Below are positions 1-12,800 of a stretch of DNA of 64,000 bases, piece by piece. The notes beneath the pieces were generated by a model. That model did no database searches, was not told where the DNA came from, and worked only from the letters and a program-made list of their open reading frames with translations. Origin of the DNA: Catenaria anguillulae PL171 (Eukaryota > Blastocladiomycota > Blastocladiomycetes > Blastocladiales > Catenariaceae); NCBI GenBank assembly GCA_002102555.1, contig MCFL01000032.1:248001-312000 (forward strand), read 5' to 3'. A program made the translations under genes and the position numbers. Numbering within the stretch: position 1 is the first letter of the stretch; every line of letters starts with the position of its first letter.

Positions 1-3000
1 GCCGTGCAGCCGCACATGAAGAAATGCTTTGACGGCATTAACAAGCTCGAGCTGCAACAGGTTGGGTCCGATATGCGCAAGCACTGGGAGGCCATCGGGA
101 TGCACTCGCCAGATGGCGAGTATGTGCCGTTCAATATGTCTGTTTCCCTCGACGGGCCTGTCGAGAGTTGGCTGCAGGACGTGGAAGCAGCCATGCGGGC
201 CACGTTGCGCACGGTGCTGATTGGATGTCTGTCTGCCATGAAAAAGTCCAAGCGTGACAAGTGGTTGGCGGATTGGCCCGGCCAGTTGCTCATCCTGTCT
301 GGACAAACCAGCTGGACAGCCGATTGTGTCAAGGCGCTGATGGACATGGAAAAGGGCGAAAAGCACGCACTCAAGGATCTTAAGAAGAAGCAGATCTCCA
401 TGCTCAAGAAGCTTGCCGACCTTGTTCGCACCAACTTGTCCAAGGTGGATCGGAAAAAGCTCATTGCACTCATCACGACCGAGGTGCACTCGCGCGACGT
501 GATTGAACGCATGTGCAAAAACAACTTGGATTCGGTCAACGCATTTGAGTGGTTGAGCCAGCTGCGGTTCTACTGGGAAAAGGACGAGGACGATTGTGTG
601 ATTCGCCAAACCAACACTCGGTTCCGCTACGGCTACGAGTATCTCGGCAACAGTGGCCGCTTGGTCATCACGCCTCTCACGGATCGCTGCTACATGACTC
701 TCACCACGGCTTTGCACTTGTACCGTGGAGGCAGTCCTCAAGGTCCAGCGGGTACTGGTAAGACCGAGACCGTCAAGGATCTGGGCAAAGGGTTGGGCAA
801 GCTCGTCATCATTCAAAACTGTTCATCGGATCTCGACTACAAGAGTATGGGCCGCATGTTTAGCGGCTTGGCACAAACGGGCGCGTGGGGATGCTTTGAT
901 GAGTTCAATCGTATCGATATTGAGGTCTTGTCGGTCGTGGCCTTGCAAATCTCGTGTGTGCTCAATGCCATTCAGCGCAAGGCACCTACCTTCATCTTTG
1001 AAGGCCAAGAGATCAAGCTTAACTGCACGACTGGTATCTTCATCACCATGAATCCAACTTATGCTGGTCGTGTCGAGTTGCCCGATAACCTCAAATCCTT
1101 GTTCCGACCTGTTGCCATGATGAGCCCCGACACGGCCCTCATTGCCGAAATCATGCTGTTTGCCGAGGGGTTCAACAACACCAAGATCATCTCAAAGAAG
1201 GTGGACACACTTTACAAGGTCGCCGCTCAGCAGCTCAGCAAGCAGGATCACTACGATTTCGGGTTGCGGCCACTGACATCAGCACTTCGCGCAGCCGGTG
1301 TGCGTCGCCGGCAAGACTTTTCTGTGCCCGACGAGACGGTCATTGTGCTCACCATGATGGACATGAATGTCCCCAAGTTGACGGCCGAGGATTCGCCATT
1401 GTTCATGGGTGTTCTGAATGACTTGTTCCCAGGGGTCGAAGCGCCGCGTACTGTGCCCGAGGATTTACGCGACACTGTCGTCAAGTTGTACCAAGAGCGT
1501 GGGCTGCAGGTCGTGGAAAGCGCCATTCAAAAAGTCATTCAGCTCTACGATACCAAGGCGACTCGCCATTCAGTCATGATTGTCGGCGCGACCGGGGTCG
1601 GCAAGTCAACGTGCTGGAAGGTGCTCCAGCAAGCGCACAATGTGCTCCACAAGTCGAATCCGACCAAGTTTGCGCAGGTCCACACGCACATCATGAATCC
1701 GAAATCACTCACGCTGGGCGAGCTGTACGGCGAGTTCAACTTGCAGACCAACGAGTGGACCGATGGTGTACTGTCAAGCACGATCCGGAACGTGTGCGTG
1801 GCCGACGATTCGGGCGACTTCAAGTGGGTCATTTTCGACGGACCTGTTGACACTCTGTGGATCGAAAACATGAACTCAGTCATGGACGACAACAAGGTGT
1901 TGACGCTGACAAATGGTGAGCGCATTGCCCTTCCTGAGCAAGTGTCGCTGCTCTTTGAGGCAGAGAACTTGGCCGTAGCTTCACCAGCGACCGTGTCCCG
2001 CTGCGGCATGCTCTACATGGATTACGTTGACATTGGGTGGCGCCCAGTCATCACATCATGGATCCAAGCCAAGACGGACGAGGTGCTGCGGGCCAAATTG
2101 ACCCAGCTCGTTGACAAGTACCTTCCCACGTTGCTCAAGTTCCGCAAGCAGTGCACGGATATCGTTCGCGTCCATGAATCAACCATTGTCAGGTCATTGA
2201 CTGTGATTTTCGACTCGGTTGTTGAAATGGAGGGATCGGTGCTCACGTCAGACAAGGTGATCGAGATGTGGTTCCTGTTTGCCGTCATTTGGGCCATTGG
2301 TGGACCGATGCGGGACGAGAGTCGCAACAAGTTTGACATGTCGCTGCGCGAGATTGATGGCCAGTTCCCGAGCAAGGACACGGTGTACGAGTACTTTGTT
2401 TCCGCCGAAAAGGAGTCGTGGATGCTGTGGGAAACGCAGCTGCCTGACAACTGGCGGTACCCGACCAATGTGCCATTCTACAAGATCTTTGTGCCAACGG
2501 TCGACACGCTTCGCATCGAGTACTTGTCCAAGGCGCTCATCAAGGCGAAGCAGCCATGCCTTGTCGTTGGAGATGTCGGTGTGGGGAAAACATCATTGTT
2601 GCAAAGTGTCCTGGCCCAGTCCGACGACCACACGACCATCTTATCGATTCCATTCTCGGCTCGCACGACCGCCGACCGATTGCAGCAAATCTTGGAGGGC
2701 AAGCTCGAGAAGCGAACCAAGAATGTGTTTGTGCCCACGGGTGGCAAGCACATGATTTGTTTCATTGATGACCTCAATATGCCTGCCAAGGACGCATTTG
2801 GCTCTCAAGGGCCACTCGAGTTTTTGCGCCATTGGATGGATTATGGGTACTGCTTTGACAAGCAAAAACAGCTCATCAAGTACATCAACGAGATTCAACT
2901 TGTTGCTGCCATGGGTCCACCCGGTGGTGGTCGAAATGTCCTTAGCTCGCGCGTGCAGTCCCGCTTCCACCTCATTCACATGGCCTTCCCGAACGAGGTG

Positions 3001-6000
3001 TCACTCAACCGCATCTTCTCGACCATCATCAACCAAAAGTTGCAAGACTTTGAGGAGGAGCTCAAACCCCTGGGTGGTGTCATGACCCAAGCAACAATCG
3101 ATGTGTACCATACGGTGGTCGCCCAGTTCCTACCGACGCCAACCAAGATGCACTACTTGTTCAACTTGCGCGACATTTCCCGAGTGTTCCAAGGCCTGCT
3201 ACGTTGCCACAAGGACTATTACGACTCCAAGGATGCCCTCATCAAGTTGTGGGTGCACGAAGTATTCCGAGTGTTCCACGATCGGCTCATTGACCAAACC
3301 GACAAGGACCAGTTTATCAAGATCCTGGACGACAAGGTGGCTCAGACCATGAACACATCAATCAAACAGCTCTTCCCATCCAAGAGAGCATCCGTCTTTG
3401 GCGATTTCATGGGCAACGACAAGATTACCAAGAGCTGGCCGAGCAGGATGCCCTCAAGAAGCTCTTTGAGGAGAGGTTGCAAGACTACAACTCAGAGCCT
3501 GGCTACATTCAACTCGACTTGGTTCTGTTTCGCGATGCAATTGAGCACATGTGCCGGATCATTCGGGTGCTCGGCCAGCCAAGCGGACACGTGTTGCTCA
3601 TAGGTGTGGGTGGAAGTGGACGTCAATCGCTATCTTGCCTTGCTTCCTATGTCGCTGGCATGAAGACATTCCGCATCCAGTTGTCCAAGAACTACCGCCT
3701 GACCGATTTCCGCGAGGACCTCAAGACCTTGTACCGCCGATGCGGTGTCGATGGGCACGAGACAACCTTCTTATTGTCCGATACGCAAATCGTCAATGAG
3801 GCCTTCCTCGAAGACTACTCGTCGATTCTCAGTAGCGGCGAGGTGCCCAATTTGTTTACCCCCGACGAGATGGGCGAGATTCGCGAGGCGATGCGACCCA
3901 TTGCCAAGGCCGAAAAGCGTCCCGACACGGCCGATGCGCTCTTTTCTTTCTTTTTGGAGCGCGTCCGCAACAACTTGCACGCCATCCTGTGTCTCAGCCC
4001 TGTCGGCGATGCGTTCCGGAACCGTTTGCGCATGTTCCCAGCATTGGTCAACTGCAGCACAATCGACTGGTTTTCCGATTGGCCCGAGGACGCATTGCTT
4101 GAAGTCGCTCAAAAGTATCTCAACACCTTCCCTCTCGAGCCCACGGTCAACAAGCAGCACATTGCCAGTGTCTTTACGACTGCGCACTTGTCTGTCTCTG
4201 CATGCTCAAAGCAAATGCGGCTCGAAATCAAGCGCCATTCGTATGTCACCCCAATCAACTACTTGGAGCTCGTGACCAACTTTTGCGAACTATACAAGTC
4301 CAAGAAAAAGGCTCTCGGTGACTTGGCCAACAAGCTGTCGAATGGGTTGCGCAAGTTGGACGATACCCGCGAGAATGTGCAAAAGATTTCGGTTGAGCTC
4401 GAAGCGGCCCGGAAGCAAGTATCTCAGTTCCAAAAGCAGTGCGAGGACTACTTGGTTATTATCGTGCAGCAAAAGCGCGAGGCCGACGAGCAAGCCAAGC
4501 AAGTCCAAGCTCGCAGTGAAAAGCTCCAGGTCGAGGAGGAAGAAGTCAAGGGTGTCGCGGATGCGGCCAAGGCGGATCTTGACCAAGCATTGCCGGCACT
4601 GGAAGCAGCAACCAAGGCCCTGGAGTCGCTCAACAAGAAGGATCTCAACGAGATTCGGTCGTACGGTAAGCCGCCACCCTTGGTCGAAAAGGTCATGGAG
4701 GCGGTCATGGTCTTGAAAAAGTGCGAGCCGACGTGGGACGAGGCCAAGCGCCAGCTCGGAAATCCAAACTTTATCAAGCAGCTCATTGGATTCGACAAGG
4801 ACAATATTTCTGACAAGATCTCAAGCGCACTCCCAGTATTGCGCCGACGAAAATTTCCAGCCCGATGTGGTTGGCAAAGTCTCGGGCGCTGCCAAATCGC
4901 TTTGCATGTGGGTCCGCGCCATGGAAACATATGCCAACATTTATCGTACGGTCGCACCCAAGCGTGAGCGGTTGCGTTTGGCGCAAGAGACGCTGGAAAA
5001 GAAGCAGGCCACGTTGCGCGAGGCAAAGGAAAAGCTGCAAGAGATTCAGAACAAGCTGGCCAACTTGCAGCAACAGTACGACGAAAAGCTCATGCTCAAG
5101 GAAAAGCTCAAGCGCGATTCAGACATGACCGAGCTCAAGTTGTCGCGTGCCGAGCAGCTCGTCTCGGGGTTGTCGGGAGAAAAGAGTCGGTGGGAAACCA
5201 GCATCAAGGTTACCAGGAGGCGATTGGGCTCTTGCCGGGTGATTGCTTGCTCGCAGCCGCCTTCATGTCGTACGCTGGTCCATTCAACACGGCGTACCGC
5301 CAGCAGCTGCTCGAAGGAACCTGGCTCAAGGCTGTACGCGCGCTCGAGATCCCATGCAGTCCTGACTTCAATGTTTGCAAGTTCCTCGGCAACGAGGCAC
5401 AAGTGCGGCAATGGAACATTCAAGGGTTACCAACGGACGCATTCTCGGTCGAAAACGGTATCATTGTCACTGGTGGGCGCCGGTGGCCTTTGCTCATTGA
5501 TCCACAAAGTCAAGCGTCGACATGGCTCAAGAACATGGAAACATCCCGTGGGCTCAAGATTGTGGACATGAAGCAATCCGACCTTTTGCGTACACTCGAA
5601 TCCAGTATCCAGTTTGGCGTGCCTGTGCTCGTCCAGGGTATCATGGAAACCATTGATCCGTCGTTGGACCCATTGCTCAACAAGAGTGTCACCAAGAAGC
5701 AAGGCCGTCTGGTGATTCGGTTGGGCGACAAGGAAGTGGACTTCAACCCCGATTTTAAACTGTACCTTACCACAAAGCTGGCCAACCCGCACTACTCGCC
5801 CGAGATCTTTGCCAAGGCCACCATTGTGAACTTTGCCGTCAAGGAGCGTGGTCTCGAAGATCAACTGCTCGGAATTGTTGTGCGCAAGGAAAAGCCCGAT
5901 TTGGAGGACCAAAAGGACAAACTCGTCACCAGCGTCGCGAGCGCCAAGCGCCAACTGCTTGACCTCGAAGACGAGATTCTTGGCCTCCTCAGTTCCAGCG

Positions 6001-8686
6001 AGGGCTCGCTCTTGGATGACGAAAAGATGGTCAACACGCTCAAGACCAGTAAGAGCATTGCCGAGCAAGTGACCCAGCAGCTGATTGTTTCGCAAAAGAC
6101 AGAAGCCGAGATCGACATTGCCCGCGAGCAGTATCGGCCAAGTGCGCACGGGCCAGTGTGCTGTACTTTGTGCTCAACGACTTGGCCAGTGTCGACCCAA
6201 TGTACCAGTTCTCGCTCGAGTCATACGTCGAGCTGTTCGAAAAGAGTATCAGCAAGAGCAAAAAGTCGGACGATTTGGCGCAGCGTATCGAGTTCTTGAA
6301 TCAGTTCCACACATATGCCGTTTACAAGTATGCCTGCCGCGGATTGTTTGAAAAGGACAAGCTCTTGTTTGCCTTCCACATGACTGCCAAGATCCTGGTC
6401 AATGCCGGTAAATTGAACAAGGACCTGTACGAGTTCTTTTTGCGTGGCGGGCTCATTCTTGACCGCGATTCCCAGGCCCCAACCCGTGTGCGGAATGGCT
6501 CAGCGAAGTGGCTTGGGACAACATTTGCATTCTCGATACCATGCCCGGCTTCCAATCGCTCATTTCGTCGCTCGAGCAGAGTGAGCGTGACTGGAGAGCG
6601 TGGTTCATGTCAAGCGAGCCGGAAAAGCTGGCGCTACCAGGCGAATGGCAAGGGCGAACCAACGATTTCCAGCGCATCGTTATGGTTCGCGCTTTCCGAC
6701 CGGATCGTGTCATCTTTTGTGCGCGCAACTTTGTGGCATCCAATCTCGGTCAACAGTTTACAGATCCGCCCATCCTCGACATGCAAGAGGCCGTCAACGA
6801 CTCGGCACCGCATATTCCTCTCGTGTTCATCTTGTCGGCCGGCGTGGATCCCATCTCCAATCTCACCACGCTCGCGCACAGTGTCGGCATGGGCGAGCGA
6901 TTCCATCACTTGTCTCTCGGGCAAGGTCAGGCGCCCAAGGCAACGTTGTTGCTGCAGGAAGGTATCCGCCAAGGTCACTGGGTGTTTTTGGCCAATTGCC
7001 ATTTGAGTATCAGTTGGATGCCGACGCTGGAAAAGATTGTGGAAGGGCTGGCCAAAGAGGAACCGCATCCCGACTTCCGCTTGTGGCTCAGTAGTAGTCC
7101 GCATCCGCAGTTCCCCATCACCATTTTACATTCGGCCATCAAGATGACGACTGAGCCGCCCAAGGGTCTTCGCGCAAACATGCTCCGTCTATACACAAGC
7201 AAACGGACGAGTCGCTCGCCTCGTGCCGCAAAACCAACGACTACAAGCGCCTCTTGTTTGGTCTTTCATTCTTTCATTCCGTGGTGCTCGAGCGCAAAAA
7301 GTTCCTCACGCTTGGCTGGAACAATCCGGTCGATTTCAACGATTCCGACTACGAAATTTGCGTCAGTATCTTATCGCTGCTGCTTGACGACTATCCCGAG
7401 ATTCCTTGGGACGCGCTGCGCTACTTGATTGCCGAAGCCAACTATGGCGGTCGTATCACAGACGACTGGGACCGTCGCGTGCTCAAGACATACATTGGAT
7501 CCTACTTTTGCACAGACGCAATCGAAGTGCCACAATTCAAGTTGTCGACCTTGCCGCAATACCATGTCCCGGAGCCGACCAACATCCAAGCGTACCGCGA
7601 CTACATTGCCAGTTGGCCAGGATACGATCGGCCCGAGGCGTTCGGCCAGCACCCGAATGCCGACATTGCGAGTCAAATCCGCGAGTCCAACAATTTGCTT
7701 TCGACCTTGGTCTCATTGCAGCCTCAAGTCCAAACGGGCGCTGGCGGGACACGCGAAGACAAGGTGCTTGCCCTGGCCGCGGATCTCGCACGGCGAGTGC
7801 CTGCAGACATTGACTACGAATATGCGTACAAGATGGCGCAAGCGGATGCATCGCCCACACTGGTTGTTTTGCTTCAAGAAATCAAGCGATACAATGCGCT
7901 GCTTCAGCGGATGCGGGCGTCACTGGTGGACTTGCAAAATGGGATCAAGGGGATTGTGCTCATGACGCCCGAGCTTGAGGAGATGTTCCAATGCATTTAC
8001 GATGCGCGCGTCCCGCCCGAGTGGGCAAAGACGTATCCATCGGTCAAGATGTTGGCCACGTGGATTCGGGATCTGGGCATGCGAATGGAGTTTTTCGCCG
8101 AGTGGGCTCGCGGGTGCGTCATGCTCTGGCTCGATGTTCCTCCCATGTGAGCTATTTTTTTTGCTCACCCTTTTCATGATTGCTATCGTATCGTTTAGGA
8201 ACGAACCCAAGCTGTATTGGTTGAGCGCGTTCACGTTCCCAACGGGATTCCTGACGGCCGTACTTCAACGCACCGCCCGTAAACTCAATGTATCCATCGA
8301 CTCACTTGCGTGGGAGTTTGCTGTGCTTCAAGTCGACGACGACGGCGGTAACAACACGGCCGCCATGAACCAAGCGTCGCAAATCAAGACGGTATTGTCG
8401 TGCGCGGCGTGTACTTGGAAGGGGCGGGTGGGATCGCAAGGGCAATTGCTTGGCCGAACCAAAGCCTATGGAGCTGCTGAATGCCTTGCCGCCCATCCAC
8501 TTTCGGCCGACCGAGTCCAAGCGCAAGTCGTCAAAGGGCTGTACGCATGTCCGTGTACTATTACCCGATTCGTGCAGAGGTCAAGGGCCGGGCTCGTTTG
8601 TGATTGCAATTGATTTGAGGACTGGGGCATTGGATTCGGATTACTTTATCAAGCGAGGAACCGCTTGCATTCTCAGTACTCAGTAG
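1..8686 (+). CDS. DNAH2: Axonemal inner-arm dynein heavy chain, DNAH2-like (5' partial)
   Basis: Motor region of a two-headed (I1/f beta-type) inner-arm dynein that slides axonemal microtubules. The window opens inside the linker, so the start codon and roughly the first third lie to the left. Visible in order: AAA1 P-loop GPAGTGKTE (about 742-768), AAA2 P-loop GATGVGKST (about 1585), AAA3 GDVGVGKTS (about 2571), AAA4 GVGGSGRQS (about 3604), the stalk coiled coil with microtubule-binding tip (about 4290-5190), AAA5/6 and the C-terminal domain. DNAH2-like strings include FGQHPNADIASQI and WTDGVLSS. One intron, 8114-8198, is phase 2. The frame slips by one apparently missing base near 3425, 4820, 4831, 5208, 6150, 6482 and 7193, and after the intron near 8387, 8428, 8540, 8555 and 8590. 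Restoring these gives exactly 2871 codons ending at TAG 8684-8686. DNAH2 rather than DNAH10 or DNAH6 is a judgement from remembered family sequence. Confidence 0.93.
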
Positions 8687-9816
8687 TTTTTGCCATCTAA
8701 TTCAGTTGCCGTTGTTGATATGGCTCATTTTCGTTTCTCACTTGGTTGATACTTGATCTTGCCATGCATAAATACTGACCTACATGCAACACGCTGCTGT
8801 TCCTCACTGGTTGAGCTTCTTCATGGTTGCTGGTCAATAATATCCACGGCTGCCTCCTCGGATGGTGAATCTTGCGGGATGAGATCTTGCGGGATGAGAT
8901 TCAAACGTTGGAGCGACTGACCTATTTCAAAAACTAATGCCACGGTTGCAACTATACCAAGAACAAAAAAAAAACATGGCGAGAACAATGTATGAGCGAA
9001 ACAACAGTGACATGGGAGAGGGAACTTGGGCAGCTTGTAAGCCGTTGGCCAATTGGTTTGCAGCCACAGTTGCGCTGACATTGATTGGGTCAACTTGGCG
9101 ACTGAATGAATGAATCAATAATGGTGCGCCAAGGTTAGTTATTATGTGTGTGTGTGTATGTGTGTAGTTTTCGTCATAAGTATGCACGGGCTGTCTCGCA
9201 GGGGAGGGAGAGGGCAAGGATATAGGGAGAGGGAGACGGTCCAGCATTTGGGTGCACGTGCCTGCGATGATGGAGGCGCTGGGGCGGTGACAAGGATGAC
9301 GCCACTTGTATTTACTGGCCGATTGCAAACTGGTGTGATAATTATGAATGAAGGTGACAAGAGGATCGGCGTGCTCGCTGCCTCGACAACACAAGGAATC
9401 GCCGTGGAGGAAACGAAAACGCCGCCAAAGAGATGCCGTCGTTTGCAACAGAATAGTCACTGCACACCTCTGGCAATTGCAATTTGCATCCACACATGAA
9501 TGCTCAGTATCCACGCCCCATGAGAATACGCTGAATTGAATGCACTCGACTGTGACCATCGCCCAACGCTGATCCGTAAATTCGCCTCAATCCACCCTGA
9601 CACGCTCCATCCACGCGCAGACCACACCACGTAAGCAATTTACGTCCCGGGCCTCTCTCGCAGCTTGTGGTGCATGCAGCCGGCGCCCGTATCCGCGCCA
9701 CGCTTCTTCAATTGTCCCCTGTGCAGCCGCGACACAAGGTTGCTGCGCGTTTTTTCCCCTTCGAGCCCATTGCCGCCCACGGGTAGCCACTGTCCAGATC
9801 GGCCATTCGCCGCCCA
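8687..9816. other. Gene-free interval between DNAH2-like gene and talin
   Basis: About 1.1 kb with no supported gene. It should hold the 3' end of the dynein transcript and the talin promoter. A TG microsatellite lies at 9145-9165. Open frames on the minus strand here have no recognisable domain and biased composition. Confidence 0.6.
9145..9165. repeat. TG dinucleotide microsatellite
   Basis: A run of alternating T and G, 21 bases with one TA interruption, in the spacer downstream of the DNAH2-like gene. Confidence 0.9.
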
Positions 9817-12800
9817 ATGGCCACAATCTCACTCAAAGTCCACCTCTGCTCCCAGCAGACGGTCAAGACGCTTCAGGTCAGTTTGCTTCATTGTGTTTCT
9901 GCGCTTGAACTGCCTCAAGTTGACCCCCTAAAACGCATCTCTGTGCAACATTGCTTTCGCAGTTTGATGCCTCGTCATCCGTCCACGAAGCCTGCCTAGA
10001 GATCCGACGCAAACTCGGCGACGCCGTAGGTGGCGAGGACCATGCTCTCTTTTGGCCAGCAAAATCAAAATGGCTTGTACCAACCAAGACGCTCGCGTTT
10101 TACGAGCTCGCTCCCGGGGATACTGTCGAATTCAAGAAAAAGCATCGCATGCTTCGAATTCGGTTGCTCGACGATACCGTGAAAACCGTCCTCATCGACG
10201 ATTCCCTGCCCGTGTTGTTGTTGGCTCAGTCTATTTGTGGCAAAATTGGTCTGCTTGAGTTCATGCTTGTCGCATCCGTCCGATTCGTTTACGCTCATGC
10301 ATTTTGCCCTTCGCTTCGACAGGTATTGCTAACCAGGACGAGTACTCGCTTGCCCTGGAGGAACACGTCGATGTGACCAAAGGGGCAAAGAAGAAGTCGT
10401 TAGACTCGACCGATAATGGTACGCTCCCTGCTTCCCCGCCCGTCCGTCCAATACACGCGGAACTGTTCATTCCAATTTATGCTAAACTTCAAGGTTGCTA
10501 CTTCACACACAGTCACTTGGCTCAACCCGGAAAAGTCACTGCCAGAGCAAGGCGTCGAAGAATCTGCCACGCTGCTCTTGAAGAAGAAATTCTTTTACAG
10601 TGACCAAAATGTCGACCGCACCGACCCCATCCAACTTCACCTCATCTACCAGCAATCACGCGACGGCATCATTTCCGGCAAACACGCCTGTACCGTCGAC
10701 GAAGCCGTTCAATTCGCTGCCCTCCAAATGCAGATCGTCCACGGCAACCATGACGACGCCAAGCACAAGCTCGGCTTTCTCAACCTGCGCGAATTCTTGC
10801 CTGAAGAGTACCGCAAAGCCAAGGATATCGAGAAGCGTATCTATGGAGAGCATCGCAAGCTCGTAAATATGCCCGAGCTCACCGTCAAGCACCGCTACGT
10901 CCAGCTGTGTCGGTCGCTCAAGACGTATGGTGTCACATTCTTTGCCGTCAAGGAAAAGGACACAAAGAAGAACAAGGTGGTCGCACGAATGATTGGCATT
11001 TCCAAGGACGCCATTTTGCGTTGCGACGCAGAGTCCAAGGAGGTGTTGCAAACCTGGCCATTGACGAGTTTGCGTCGATGGGCCGCAAGTCCCACCATGT
11101 TTACCATGGATTTTGGGGATTACCAAGATGCTTTTTATTCCGTGCAGACGACACAAGGCGAGCAAATGTCGCAATTGATTGCCGGGTACATTGACATTAT
11201 CATCAAGCGCAAGAAGGAGGCAGATCGGGCGATTGCAACGGGAGCAGAGGAGGTGATTACGACCGAGGAAGTGGTGCGACCAGCGCGTGCCCAGGCAATC
11301 GCCATCAAGCCGGCTCAGGTCAACACGGCGCAAGAAATCGTGCTTGCCCAACAGGGTGAACTGGCGTCTGAAGGCGCAAACGCAGCCACCGTCGGCCAGG
11401 CTGCCATGCGCACAACGCACCAGGCTGCCATGTCCTCGATCCAACCGGTTGCCGTCAACGTCGTCAACCCGCCCTCGCCCGATCCGGGCGTAGCTGCGGT
11501 GCTTCAACGTGTCTCGCAGGGCCAGTCGGCCGTTCAGACGCTCGTTACCGAAATGACGCTGGCACTCGCCATGCCTGTGAACTCGCGCGACGCGTCGCCA
11601 ACCGACCCTGCACGTCTATTTGCGCAAACCACGGCGCTCGCGCATCTCGCGTCGCACCTGGCCGCTGCCGCTGCCGTCGTTCAAGCGACCTCGATCGTTG
11701 ACACGCCCGCCATTGCACACCACGTCGGCCAACTGTCGACCAACCTTAACTCGCTCGGCGCCGCCGCGAAGACCTTGCACGCCAACGGCGCCGCCAACCA
11801 GCTGCCAGAACTGACGCGCGACATTGCCAACGCCACCAACCGCTTGCTCGCCACCGTGCAGGAAGCAGTCACCACGGCCAACCCAACCCGGAAACGCTGC
11901 TTGCAGCTGCGCAAGCCGTCACGACGGCGTCGGTTGCCCTGCTCACGGCCCTCAACTACCCGTCACCCAGCCACCCGCCCGCGGGGCAACGCAAACTGCA
12001 AGATGCCGCAAAGCAGGTATCGGTCGCCATGCAGGACTTGGTCAACAAGGCAAAGAAGGTGGCGGGCGAGATGGCGACCAAGGAGGCGCAAATGCGGCTG
12101 ATTGAGCACGTCAAGCTCGGCGCGTCTGCCGCGTCGCAGGTCGCCGTGTCGTCGGCCATTTTGGCGCCCTTGGCGGCCACGTCCATTTGCAAGCAAGGGC
12201 TGGCCGAGTCGGCCAATGCCATGCGGGCAACCGTGGATTTACTTGTCTCGGGTGCGGCGACAAGTGTGGCGCCCGGGTCGGAAAACTTGGCGCATTTACG
12301 CGCGAGCGCGCAAGCAGTATCGAACGCGTTGGACGCTTATTGCAGCAGGCGTCGGTGGTCACTGTGCCCCCGCCGCCCAACGACGCAACGGGAAGCCCAA
12401 CGGATGCGGCCGCCGACGATGCTGTTCTTGCACAACATTGTAGCAAGGTTCGCGCCGGCTGTACTGCTGTCCAAAATGCCTTGGGCGGTGAACCCGGTGC
12501 CATTGTCGCTGGCGTCAAGTCTCTCACCATGTCGTCGACCGAGCTCGTCAATGCTCTCAAGCGGTTTGCTGCGGTGGCTCCTGATGACAACTCGCGCAAC
12601 AAGCTTGTGGATGCGGCCAAAGCGTTGGCCGAAGCAACGACACGCATGGTGTCGGCCGCAAAGGAATCGGCTCGCAATCCGCAAGATATCGGCAAACAGG
12701 ATGCAGTTAAGGCCGCCTTGGACTCGATCACGGCTGCACTGCAAGTGATTCAGCATCCCGATTCGGCCGCCGTGACCGACATGCTCGCTGCGACCCAGTC

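Noticed and set aside
1-8686. DNAH2-like gene as a pseudogene
   Set aside because: No internal stop remains after one-base corrections, all P-loops are conserved, and corrected codon number is exact.
8927-9559. 210-residue minus-strand open frame after DNAH2
   Set aside because: Low-complexity composition over a TG repeat and no recognisable fold or splice support.
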